Shown: positions 19,705-27,004 of the stretch, piece by piece
Position numbering within the stretch: the stretch's first letter is position 1
Layout of the letters: each line of letters opens with the position of its first letter
Program-made: the position numbers and the translations under genes
Assembly: GCF_009765735.1 (NCBI RefSeq)
Contig: NZ_LMUW01000092.1
Location: 1 to 33,865, forward strand
Direction: 5' to 3'
Source: Xenophilus sp. L33
GTDB lineage: Bacteria; Pseudomonadota; Gammaproteobacteria; Burkholderiales; Burkholderiaceae_C
Length of the DNA: 33,865 bases
Notes under the pieces: model-generated
What the model saw: the letters and a program-made list of their open reading frames with translations, nothing else
Told to the model about the DNA's origin: nothing
Database searches by the model: none

Positions 19705-20682
19705 ATGGAAAACAAGTCCCATGCCCTCGCCGCCGGCGTCTTCGTGCTCGGCCTGGTGGCCGTGCTGGTCGCGCTGGTGGTCTGGCTCACGCGCGACGAC
19801 ACGGTGCGCAACATCTACGAGCTGTCCACCCGCGACGCGGTCAGCGGGCTGCAGCCGCAGGCCATGGTGCGCTACCGCGGTATCGCGGTCGGCAAGGTGA
19901 CCTCGATCGACTTCGACCCGAAGGAGCGCGGCAACGTGCGGGTGCTGATCTCGGTCGACCAGCGGGTGCCGCTCACCACCTCGACCTTCGCCACGCTGAG
20001 CTACCAGGGCGTGACCGGCCTGGCCTTCATCGCGCTGGACGACAAGGGCGAATCGACGGTGGCGCTGGTGCCGGACAACGACCATCCGCCGCGCATCCCG
20101 CTCAAGCCCTCGCTGCTGTCGCAGCTGCAGGACCGCGGCGAGGTCATCCTCGGGCGGGTCGAGGAAGTGACCAAGCGGGTCGACGTGCTGCTCGGCGCCG
20201 ACAACCAGAAGCGCATCGCCGACGCGCTCGAGAACATCTCGCAGGCGGCCGCCGGCGCCAACACGCTGACCCGCTCGCTCGACCACACGATCAAGACCGG
20301 GCTCGACCCGGCGCTGAAGGCGATGCCGCCGCTGGTCGACCGCACCAAGGAGGCGATGGTGCGCATCAAGACCGCCGGCGAGGACGTCTCGCGGGTGGCG
20401 AAGAACCTCAACACCACCGTCACGCGCCTGAATGCCGCCGACGGCCCGGTCGACCGCCTGAGCGACGGCGCGAAGTCGCTGGCGCAGGCGGTCGATTCCT
20501 TCAACGACGCCACGCTGCCACGGCTGAACCGCGTGGCCGACGACACCGGCCAGACGGTGCGCCGCCTCGGCCGCACCGCCGACAGCATCAACGACAACCC
20601 GCAATCGCTGCTGTTCGGCAACGGCGGCGTGGCGGCCGGCCCGGGCGAGCCCGGCTTCACCGCGCCGCCGGCGCGCCCTTGA
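19705..20682 (+). CDS. mlaD: MlaD-family MCE protein with long helical C-terminus
   Basis: A 325-residue MCE protein anchored in the inner membrane by a helix at about residues 8-29. The single MCE domain covers about 37-120, with the typical VRYRGIAVGKV at 55-65 and a hydrophobic pore-loop stretch SYQGVTGLAFIAL at 99-111. From about 140 to 300 the sequence is polar and helical. E. coli MlaD is only about 180 residues, so this form resembles PqiB-like or Mce-like proteins whose helices build a periplasmic tube. The ribosome site AAGG directly overlaps the mlaF stop (TGAAAGG), so translation is coupled. Confidence 0.92.
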   Translation: MENKSHALAAGVFVLGLVAVLVALVVWLTRDDTVRNIYELSTRDAVSGLQPQAMVRYRGIAVGKVTSIDFDPKERGNVRVLISVDQRVPLTTSTFATLSYQGVTGLAFIALDDKGESTVALVPDNDHPPRIPLKPSLLSQLQDRGEVILGRVEEVTKRVDVLLGADNQKRIADALENISQAAAGANTLTRSLDHTIKTGLDPALKAMPPLVDRTKEAMVRIKTAGEDVSRVAKNLNTTVTRLNAADGPVDRLSDGAKSLAQAVDSFNDATLPRLNRVADDTGQTVRRLGRTADSINDNPQSLLFGNGGVAAGPGEPGFTAPPARP

Positions 20683-20692
20683 AGGTGACGAC

Positions 20693-21364
20693 ATGAAGCC
20701 AACCTCGAAGCCCTCGATCCGAAACGGCCGCACGCTCCTCGCCATGGCGCTGGCCGCGCTGCTGGCCGCCTGCGGCGCGCTGCCCGACAAGCCGGCGCGC
20801 TCGACGCTCTACGATTTCGGGCCCGGTCCGATGAACTCGGCGCCGGCCGCCGCCGCCAACGCCAGCCTGCCTCCGCTGGCCCTGGCCGAGATCGAATCGA
20901 ATGCGCGGCTGGACGGCAACCAGATCCTCTACCGCTTCGCCTATGCCGACGGCAACGAGCTCAGGCCCTATGGACAGTCGCGCTGGAGCTTGGCGCCGGC
21001 GCAGCTGCTGCGCCAGCGGCTGCGCGATGCCCTGGCGGTCGACCACACGGTGATGGCGCCGTCGGACCTGTCGAGCGCGGCGCGGACCGACGGCCGGCGG
21101 CCGCCGATCCTCAGGGTCTCGCTGGAGGAATTCAGCCAGGTCTTCGACACGCCGACGCACAGCGTCGGGCTGGTGCGGATCAGCGCCACGCTGATCGGCA
21201 GCGACGTCGCCGGCAAGCGCACGATGACCCAGCGAACCTTCACCGCGCAGCGCCCGGCGCCGAGCAGCGACGCCGCCGGCGGCGTGCAGGCGCTCGCGGC
21301 CGCTAGCGACGCGGTGGTGGCCGAGCTTGTGGCCTGGGTGGCGGCCAGCGATCCGCCGCGCTGA
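20693..21364 (+). CDS. PqiC-like ABC-transport auxiliary lipoprotein
   Basis: A 223-residue lipoprotein with a signal peptide and the lipobox LAAC, the acylated Cys being residue 27, followed by Gly rather than Asp. That suits transport to the outer membrane. The rest resembles the ABC-type transport auxiliary lipoprotein family (STLYDFGP near 35-42, RFAYADGNELRPYGQSRW, LRVSLEEFSQVFDTP). In the Pqi system PqiC forms a ring in the outer membrane that meets the MCE tube. Here it follows a long MCE protein, so a similar docking role is likely. The start is coupled to mlaD through TGAAGGTGA. It is not MlaA, which is unrelated in sequence. Confidence 0.85.
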   Translation: MKPTSKPSIRNGRTLLAMALAALLAACGALPDKPARSTLYDFGPGPMNSAPAAAANASLPPLALAEIESNARLDGNQILYRFAYADGNELRPYGQSRWSLAPAQLLRQRLRDALAVDHTVMAPSDLSSAARTDGRRPPILRVSLEEFSQVFDTPTHSVGLVRISATLIGSDVAGKRTMTQRTFTAQRPAPSSDAAGGVQALAAASDAVVAELVAWVAASDPPR

Positions 21365-21373
21365 AGGGTCGCG

Positions 21374-21835
21374 ATGCGCATCGGCCTCATCTCCGACACC
21401 CACGGCCTGCTGCGGCCGGAGGCGCTGGCCTTCCTGCAGGGCTGCGCGCACATCGTGCATGGCGGCGACATCGGCGGCCCGCACATCCTCGAAGAGCTGT
21501 CGGCGATCGCGCCGCTGACCGTGGTCCGCGGCAACAACGACGTCGGCGACTGGGCTTCTGAGCTGCCGGAGACCGAGACGGTGGTGCTCGGCGGCGTGCG
21601 CATCCGCGCGATCCACGACCTGGCGCAACTGGCGCAACTGGCGCTCGATCCGGCGCAGGTCGTGCAGGCGGTGGTCTCCGGGCATTCGCACAAGCCGCTG
21701 GCGCAGGTGCGCGAGGGCGTGCTCTACATCAACCCGGGCAGCGCGGGGCCGCGCCGCTTCCGCCTGCCGATCTCGATCGGCGAACTGCGCATCGAGGGCG
21801 GCGCGATCACGCCACGGATCGTCACGCTGGTCTAG
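21374..21835 (+). CDS. YfcE/MJ0936-family metallophosphoesterase
   Basis: A 153-residue phosphodiesterase of the calcineurin-like fold. The metal ligands are in order: Asp8 and His10 in SDTHG, Asp32 in GGDIGG, Asn54/Asn55 in GNND, His81 and GHSH at 103-106. Members hydrolyse artificial phosphodiesters; the natural substrate is unknown. The ribosome site follows the lipoprotein stop directly (TGAAGGG), so it is the last gene of the MCE operon. A tandem nine-base repeat gives LAQLAQLA at residues 84-91. Its TAG stop interlocks with the TAG of the convergent marC gene in a CTAG palindrome. Confidence 0.88.
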   Translation: MRIGLISDTHGLLRPEALAFLQGCAHIVHGGDIGGPHILEELSAIAPLTVVRGNNDVGDWASELPETETVVLGGVRIRAIHDLAQLAQLALDPAQVVQAVVSGHSHKPLAQVREGVLYINPGSAGPRRFRLPISIGELRIEGGAITPRIVTLV

Positions 21836-22485
21836 GTGGCCCGGTGCAGGATCGGGAACAGCGACCCGAGCCCGTCCGCCATCACCTCGACCGCCAGCGC
21901 CGCCAGGATCAGGCCCATCAGCCGGGTCATCACGTTGATGCCGGTCTTGCCGAGCACCCGCGAGATCGGCTCGGCCAGCGAGAAGGTGATGCCGGTGGCC
22001 AGCCCGATCACGACGCCGTAGCCGACCAGGATCGCGAGCTCCCAGATGTGCTGCGTCTTCTCGGCGTAGATCACCACGGTCGACATGGTGGCCGGCCCGG
22101 TCAGGAGCGGGATGGTCAGCGGCACCACCGCGATCGAGGCGCCCAGCGAGGCCTTCACCTCGGTCGCGCGGATCTCTTCCTTGTTCGTCTTGGCCTCGCC
22201 CGGCTCGGCCTTCAGCATGCTCATCGCGCTCAGGAGCAGCAGCATGCCGCCGCCGACCTGGAAGCTGGCGATCGAGATGCCGAAGAAGCTCAGCAGCTGC
22301 AGCCCGATCAGCGCGCTCATCGCGATCACGATGAAGGCGCTGAAGGCGGTCGTCCAGGCGGTGCGCTTGCGCTGGTTGTGGGTGTAGCCCTGCGTGTAGT
22401 GGATGAAGAAGGGAACGATCGCCAGCGGATTCACGATCGCCAGCAAGGTGATCAACGGCTTGACCAGATCCATGGCCGGCGCCAT
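21832..22485 (-). CDS. MarC-family integral membrane protein
   Basis: A 217-residue protein with about six hydrophobic segments. The family patterns LLAIVNPLAIVPFFI at the start, AVVPLTIPLLTGPATMSTV in the middle and RLMGLILAALAVEVMADG at the end are clear. The family was once linked to antibiotic resistance, but its function is unknown. The ATG at 22485 has GGAGG five bases upstream; a second ATG at 22473 is possible but lacks a ribosome site. It lies 20 bases after an SDR gene on the same strand and is probably co-transcribed with it. Confidence 0.9.
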   Translation of the reverse strand: MAPAMDLVKPLITLLAIVNPLAIVPFFIHYTQGYTHNQRKRTAWTTAFSAFIVIAMSALIGLQLLSFFGISIASFQVGGGMLLLLSAMSMLKAEPGEAKTNKEEIRATEVKASLGASIAVVPLTIPLLTGPATMSTVVIYAEKTQHIWELAILVGYGVVIGLATGITFSLAEPISRVLGKTGINVMTRLMGLILAALAVEVMADGLGSLFPILHRAT

Positions 22486-22505
22486 GTGCGCCTCCACCGA
22501 CACGG

Positions 22506-23249
22506 CTAGCGCCCGCCCGTCACGTCGATCACCGAGCCGGTGGTGTAGCTGGCCTCGGCCAGCAGCCAGACAATCGCGTTGGCGCATTCGTCGGCGGTGC
22601 CGGTGCGCTTCATCGGCACCGTCGGCGCCAGCAGCGCCACGCGGTCGGGAATGCCGCCGGAGGCATGGATGTCGGTGTCGATCAATCCTGGGCGCAACGC
22701 GTTGACCCGGATGCCTTCGTCCGCGACTTCCTTGGCCAGTCCCATCGTGAAGGTGTCGATCGCGCCCTTGCTGGCCGCGTAGTCGACGTACTGGCCAGGC
22801 GAGCCGAGCCGGGCCGCCGCGCTCGACAGGTTGACGATCGCGCCGCCGCTGCCGCCGTGCCGGGTGCTCATGCGGCGCACCGCCTCGCGTGCACACAAGA
22901 AGCTGCCGATGACGTTGATGCGCAGCATGCGTTCCAGCCGCGGCACGGTCATCTCGTCGACCCGCGCCGGCAGGTCGACCACGCCGGCGTTGTTGACGAG
23001 GCCGGTCAGCCGGCCCAGCTTGGCGTCGACCTTCTCGAACATGGCCATCACCTGCGCCTCGTCACCGACGTCGGCCTGCACCGTGATCGCGCTGCCGCCG
23101 CCCGCGCGGATGCTGCGCACCACCTCGTCGGCGGCCAGCGAATCGCGGGTGTAGTTGACCGCCACCGCAAAGCCGCGGCGAGCCGCCAGCAGCGCGGTGG
23201 CGGCGCCGATGCCGCGGCTGCCGCCCGTGATCAAGAGCACCTGGTCCAA
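22506..23249 (-). CDS. SDR family oxidoreductase, glucose-dehydrogenase-like
   Basis: A 247-residue classical SDR with ITGGSRGIG at residues 7-15, VNNAG at 85-89, catalytic Ser142/143 and YAASK at 157-161, and the terminal VIDVTGGR. The start is a TTG at 23249 preceded by an AGGGGG purine run; it puts one short strand before the Rossmann motif, as in homologues. A longer frame to 23300 would extend into the divergent promoter region. It is followed by marC. The substrate is unknown. Confidence 0.88.
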   Translation of the reverse strand: MDQVLLITGGSRGIGAATALLAARRGFAVAVNYTRDSLAADEVVRSIRAGGGSAITVQADVGDEAQVMAMFEKVDAKLGRLTGLVNNAGVVDLPARVDEMTVPRLERMLRINVIGSFLCAREAVRRMSTRHGGSGGAIVNLSSAAARLGSPGQYVDYAASKGAIDTFTMGLAKEVADEGIRVNALRPGLIDTDIHASGGIPDRVALLAPTVPMKRTGTADECANAIVWLLAEASYTTGSVIDVTGGR

Positions 23250-23324
23250 ACCCCACCCCCTGCACGGAAGCCGTGCCTCAGTTAAAACCCCGGAGACCAC
23301 CGATTACATCATCGAGGAGACGTC

Positions 23325-23945
23325 ATGAGCCATGCCATCGACTACTACTTCACGCCGGCCAGTCCGTGGACCTACCTCGGCCACGCGCGCTTCTCGGCGA
23401 TCGCGAAAGCCGCCGGCGCCACCGTGCGGGTGCGTCCGATCGACTTCGGTGCCGTCTTCCCGGTCTCCGGCGGCCTGCCGCTCGGCAAGCGCGCGCCGCA
23501 GCGCCAGGCCTACCGGCTGATCGACCTGGCGCGCATCTCGCGCCACCTCGACGTCGAGCTCAACACCAGACCCAAGTTCTTCCCGGTGGCCTGCGACGAC
23601 GCGGCCAAGCTGATCATCGCCACCGACCTGCACGACGGCACCGAACGCGCGATGGCCTTGTGCGCCACGGTGTTCGCCGCGGTCTGGGTGCAGGAGCGCA
23701 ACATCGCCGACCCGAAGGTGCTGGAGGCCCTGAGCGCAGAATGCGGCCTCGCGCCGCGCCGCTGCGACCAGGCCCAGAGCCAGGCCGTGCAGGAACGCTA
23801 CGAGGACTACACCCAGCAGGCGATCGACAGCCAGGTCTTCGGTGCCCCGAGCTACGTGCTCGAAGGCGAGATCTTCTGGGGCCAGGACCGGCTCGACTTC
23901 CTCGAACGCGCACTCCGACACCAACCACCAACCAAAGGAGCATGA
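23325..23945 (+). CDS. 2-hydroxychromene-2-carboxylate isomerase family (DsbA/kappa-GST fold)
   Basis: A 206-residue member of the DsbA-like kappa-GST group. The N-terminal IDYYFTPASPWTYLGH contains Ser13 in the position of the glutathione-activating Ser, and the late GAPSYVLEGEIFWGQDRLDFLE is the typical C-terminal pattern. Named members isomerise hydroxychromene carboxylate in naphthalene breakdown, but no such pathway is visible here, so a general glutathione-dependent role is equally possible. GAGGAG lies five bases before the ATG. It is followed, with overlap or near overlap, by a dienelactone hydrolase. Confidence 0.88.
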   Translation: MSHAIDYYFTPASPWTYLGHARFSAIAKAAGATVRVRPIDFGAVFPVSGGLPLGKRAPQRQAYRLIDLARISRHLDVELNTRPKFFPVACDDAAKLIIATDLHDGTERAMALCATVFAAVWVQERNIADPKVLEALSAECGLAPRRCDQAQSQAVQERYEDYTQQAIDSQVFGAPSYVLEGEIFWGQDRLDFLERALRHQPPTKGA

Positions 23946-23947
23946 CC

Positions 23948-24631
23948 ATGGGTCAATTCATCAATCTCACTGCCAAGGACGGTTTCACCTTCGCCGCCTA
24001 CGTCGCCGAACCGAGCGGCAAGCCCAAGGGCGGCATCGTCGTCGTGCAGGAGATCTTCGGCGTCAATTCGCACATCCGCTCGGTGGCCGACGGCTATGCG
24101 GCCGAAGGCTACCTGGCGGTCGCGCCGGCCACCTTCCACCGCGTCAAGCCGAACGTCGAGCTGGGCTACAACGCCGAGGACATGGGCGCCGGCTCGGCGC
24201 TCAAGGCCGCGGTCGAGGCACTGCCTGCACCGGGCGTGATGCAGGACCTGCAGGCCTCGGTCGACTACGCGGCCAAGGCCGGCAAGGTCGGCATCGTCGG
24301 CTACTGCTACGGCGGCCTGCTGGCCTGGCGCGCCGCGGCCGAGCTGTCGGGCCTCGCGGCCTCAGCGCCCTACTATGGCGGCGGCATGACGACCGAGAAG
24401 GAAAGCGCGCTCAAGCCGAAGGTGCCGGTGCTGGCCCACTTCGGCGCCAAGGACAAGCACATCCTGCTCGACGGCGTCGAGGCCTTCAAGAAGGCTCACC
24501 CGGAAGTCGAGGTGCACATCTACGACGCCGACCACGGCTTCAACTGCGACCAGCGCGGCTCCTACGACGCGCCGGCGGCCAAGCTGGCGCGCGAGCGCAC
24601 GCTCGCCTTCTTCGCCAAGCACCTGGCCTGA
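23948..24631 (+). CDS. Dienelactone hydrolase family protein
   Basis: A 227-residue alpha/beta hydrolase. The cysteine-based triad of the family is visible: Cys120 in GYCYGG, Asp169 in AKDKH and His196 in DADHGF; Glu35 in QEIFG is the usual partner of the Cys. Named members open dienelactone in chlorocatechol breakdown, but here the role may be a more general lactone or ester hydrolase. Two ATG codons are possible. The one at 23942 overlaps the previous stop (ATGA), but its ribosome site is only one base away. The one at 23948 has AGGAG at seven bases and is preferred. Confidence 0.9.
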   Translation: MGQFINLTAKDGFTFAAYVAEPSGKPKGGIVVVQEIFGVNSHIRSVADGYAAEGYLAVAPATFHRVKPNVELGYNAEDMGAGSALKAAVEALPAPGVMQDLQASVDYAAKAGKVGIVGYCYGGLLAWRAAAELSGLAASAPYYGGGMTTEKESALKPKVPVLAHFGAKDKHILLDGVEAFKKAHPEVEVHIYDADHGFNCDQRGSYDAPAAKLARERTLAFFAKHLA

Positions 24632-24648
24632 GTTCGCCCTCACGAGAA

Positions 24649-24669
24649 ACGGCCCGCGGGCCGTTTTTT
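24649..24669 (+). terminator. Intrinsic terminator after the dienelactone hydrolase gene
   Basis: The palindrome ACGGCCCGCGGGCCGT forms a GC-rich stem followed directly by a T-run ending at 24669. It lies 18 bases after the stop codon and ends the two-gene unit. Confidence 0.88.
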
Positions 24670-24815
24670 CATGGGCGGTCGCCTTGTCATTGTTTCCGCG
24701 GCAGAAACGCGGCGTCTGCTTTCTAGGTGTTTTCCCGGAGGTTTTCAGGCGGAGACTCGCGGCACAGGCAGCGCATCGCGAGCCTGGTTTCTCAACAAAG
24801 TTCCAAGGAATCGCC

Positions 24816-25163
24816 ATGAAGACCTCGTCCATCCTCGCCGCCGCCGCCCTCTCGTTCGTCGCCGTCACCGGCGCCCAGGCCGAGACCTACCAGGGCGTCG
24901 CCCAACCGGTGTCGGCCAACAGCCGCGCCGCCGTCAACGCGGAAGCAGTCCGCGCCGCTTCGGCTCCCGACCAGAACGTGCCGCTCGGCTCGCGCGGCCC
25001 GGTGCCGTTCACCTCGACCGCCGATGCCGCCAAGGTGCACGCCGAAGCCGTCGCCGCCGCCCACGCGCCCGACCAGAACGTGGCCAGCGGCTCGAAATAC
25101 AACAGCCGCGTGATCTCGACCATGCAGACCCCGGCCGCTTCGACCGCCCAAGCCAGCAAGTAA
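24816..25163 (+). CDS. DUF4148-type small secreted protein with duplicated motif
   Basis: A 115-residue protein with a signal peptide (residues 1-22, cleavage after AQA). The mature part contains the same 19-residue unit twice: residues 42-60 and 76-94 share AEAVxAAxAPDQNVxxGS, with a period of 34. This repeat style is that of the DUF4148 proteins common in Burkholderiales, whose function is unknown. AAGGA lies six bases before the ATG at 24816; the frame upstream has no ribosome site and no signal peptide. It has a terminator on each side, so it is a single-gene unit. The protein would be periplasmic or secreted. Confidence 0.82.
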   Translation: MKTSSILAAAALSFVAVTGAQAETYQGVAQPVSANSRAAVNAEAVRAASAPDQNVPLGSRGPVPFTSTADAAKVHAEAVAAAHAPDQNVASGSKYNSRVISTMQTPAASTAQASK

Positions 25164-25179
25164 GCGCTCGGCGCTCGCG

Positions 25180-25206
25180 AAAAAGCCCGTCGACGACGGG
25201 CTTTTT
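25180..25206. terminator. Bidirectional intrinsic terminator
   Basis: A perfect dyad with centre at 25193, GCCCGTC paired with GACGGGC, is flanked by five A bases on the left and five T bases on the right. It lies between the convergent DUF4148 gene and hemB and serves both. Confidence 0.92.
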
Positions 25207-25229
25207 CATGTCCGTTCGGAAAGTCGCGT

Positions 25230-26297
<1,068 letters not shown>

Positions 26298-26320
26298 TTA
26301 AAAGCGTTGTAAATGAAGCT

Positions 26321-26335
26321 ATTCCTATTAGGAAT
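26321..26335. promoter_or_regulatory. Perfect 15-base palindrome, candidate operator
   Basis: ATTCCTATTAGGAAT is a perfect seven-base inverted repeat around a single central T. It lies 90 bases before the hemB start and about 70 bases before the predicted start of the downstream RNA. In this GC-rich genome such an AT-rich perfect dyad is unlikely by chance and fits a dimeric repressor site. The regulator is unknown. Confidence 0.5.
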
Positions 26336-26370
26336 TGAGGCGAAATCGCATCAAAAGCGAGCGGTCCAGC

Positions 26371-26399
26371 TTGATGCAATGTTTTGCCTTTGTTAAATT
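26371..26399 (+). promoter_or_regulatory. Candidate sigma-70 promoter for the small RNA
   Basis: TTGATG at 26371-26376 and TTAAAT at 26393-26398 are separated by 16 bases (or TAAATT at 17). This predicts a transcript starting near 26405. It is one of the few good promoter pairs visible by eye in the window. Confidence 0.5.
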
Positions 26400-26405
26400 C
26401 TCGCC

Positions 26406-26507
26406 CGGGCGGCTTGCCGCTCCCCGCTTTTCCTCCCTGAGCGGGTGCCTTGATGTGTGACAGCAAAAGGGCTTCCCGCCCGGCGTTTTGACGCCGGGCT
26501 TTTTTTT
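26406..26507 (+). ncRNA. Candidate small RNA with anti-Shine-Dalgarno loop
   Basis: A predicted transcript of about 100 bases runs from the promoter at 26371-26399 to a strong terminator. It would form three stems: GCGG-CTTG-CCGC at 26409-26420 region, CCCGCT-N11-AGCGGG at 26423-26445, and the terminator. The 11-base loop of the second stem (26429-26439) reads TTTCCTCCCTG and carries UCCUCC, complementary to a ribosome-binding site. Loops of this type are used by trans-acting sRNAs to block translation. There is no open frame of note. It could instead be an attenuated leader of the downstream hemJ gene, but the terminator is strong. The exact 5' end is a guess. Confidence 0.45.
26478..26507 (+). 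terminator. Strong intrinsic terminator
   Basis: A nine-base-pair stem GCCCGGCGT/ACGCCGGGC with a TTTG loop is followed by eight T bases (26500-26507). No protein gene ends just upstream on the plus strand, which is the main sign that a non-coding transcript ends here. Confidence 0.93.
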
Positions 26508-26568
26508 GTGCGGTGCAAAACAAATGCGGTCGGAGCGAGGTCAGGCCCGGGCCCTAGACTTCTCGGCC

Positions 26569-26997
26569 ATGCTCTGGGTCAAATCGCTTCACATCGTCTT
26601 CATCGCCAGCTGGTTCGCCGGCCTTTTCTATCTCCCGCGGATCTTCGTCAACCTGGCGATGGTGCCCGCCGATTCGACCGCCGAGCGCGCCCGCCTGCTG
26701 CTGATGGCGCGCAAGCTGTTCCGCTTCACCACCATCCTGGCCGTGCCGGCGCTGGTCTTCGGTCTCTGGCTCTGGCTGGGCTACGGCATCGGGCGCGGGC
26801 CGGGCAATGGCTGGCTGCACGCCAAGCTGGTGCTGGTGCTGCTGGTGATCGGCTACCACCACGGCTGCGGCGTGCTGCTGCGCCGCTTGGAGGCCGGCGA
26901 GGACCGGCGCAGCCATCGCTGGTACCGCTGGTTCAACGAGGCGCCGGTGCTGCTGCTGCTCGGCATCGTGGTGCTGGTCGTCGTCAAGCCCTTCTGA
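26569..26997 (+). CDS. hemJ: HemJ-like / CopD-family membrane protein
   Basis: A 142-residue protein with four hydrophobic segments. The N-terminus MLWVKSLHIVFIASWFAG and the following LFYLPRIFV match HemJ, the haem-binding protoporphyrinogen IX oxidase; His8, Arg24 and the HAKL at 84-87 are in the expected positions. The nearby hemB supports a haem-synthesis role, though the wider CopD-like family is an alternative. An upstream in-frame start at 26488 lies inside the terminator hairpin and is rejected; the ATG at 26569 starts the first membrane segment. Its ribosome site is weak. VanZ follows after seven bases. Confidence 0.78.
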   Translation: MLWVKSLHIVFIASWFAGLFYLPRIFVNLAMVPADSTAERARLLLMARKLFRFTTILAVPALVFGLWLWLGYGIGRGPGNGWLHAKLVLVLLVIGYHHGCGVLLRRLEAGEDRRSHRWYRWFNEAPVLLLLGIVVLVVVKPF

Positions 26998-27004
26998 ACG
27001 TCGA

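Noticed and set aside
18904..20790. Long minus-strand open frame opposite mlaF and mlaD
   Set aside because: The plus-strand genes carry complete ABC and MCE motifs; the reverse frame is a compositional shadow.
26488..26568. Upstream start for the HemJ-like gene
   Set aside because: It would begin within the terminator hairpin and T-run, and adds residues that homologues lack before the first membrane segment.
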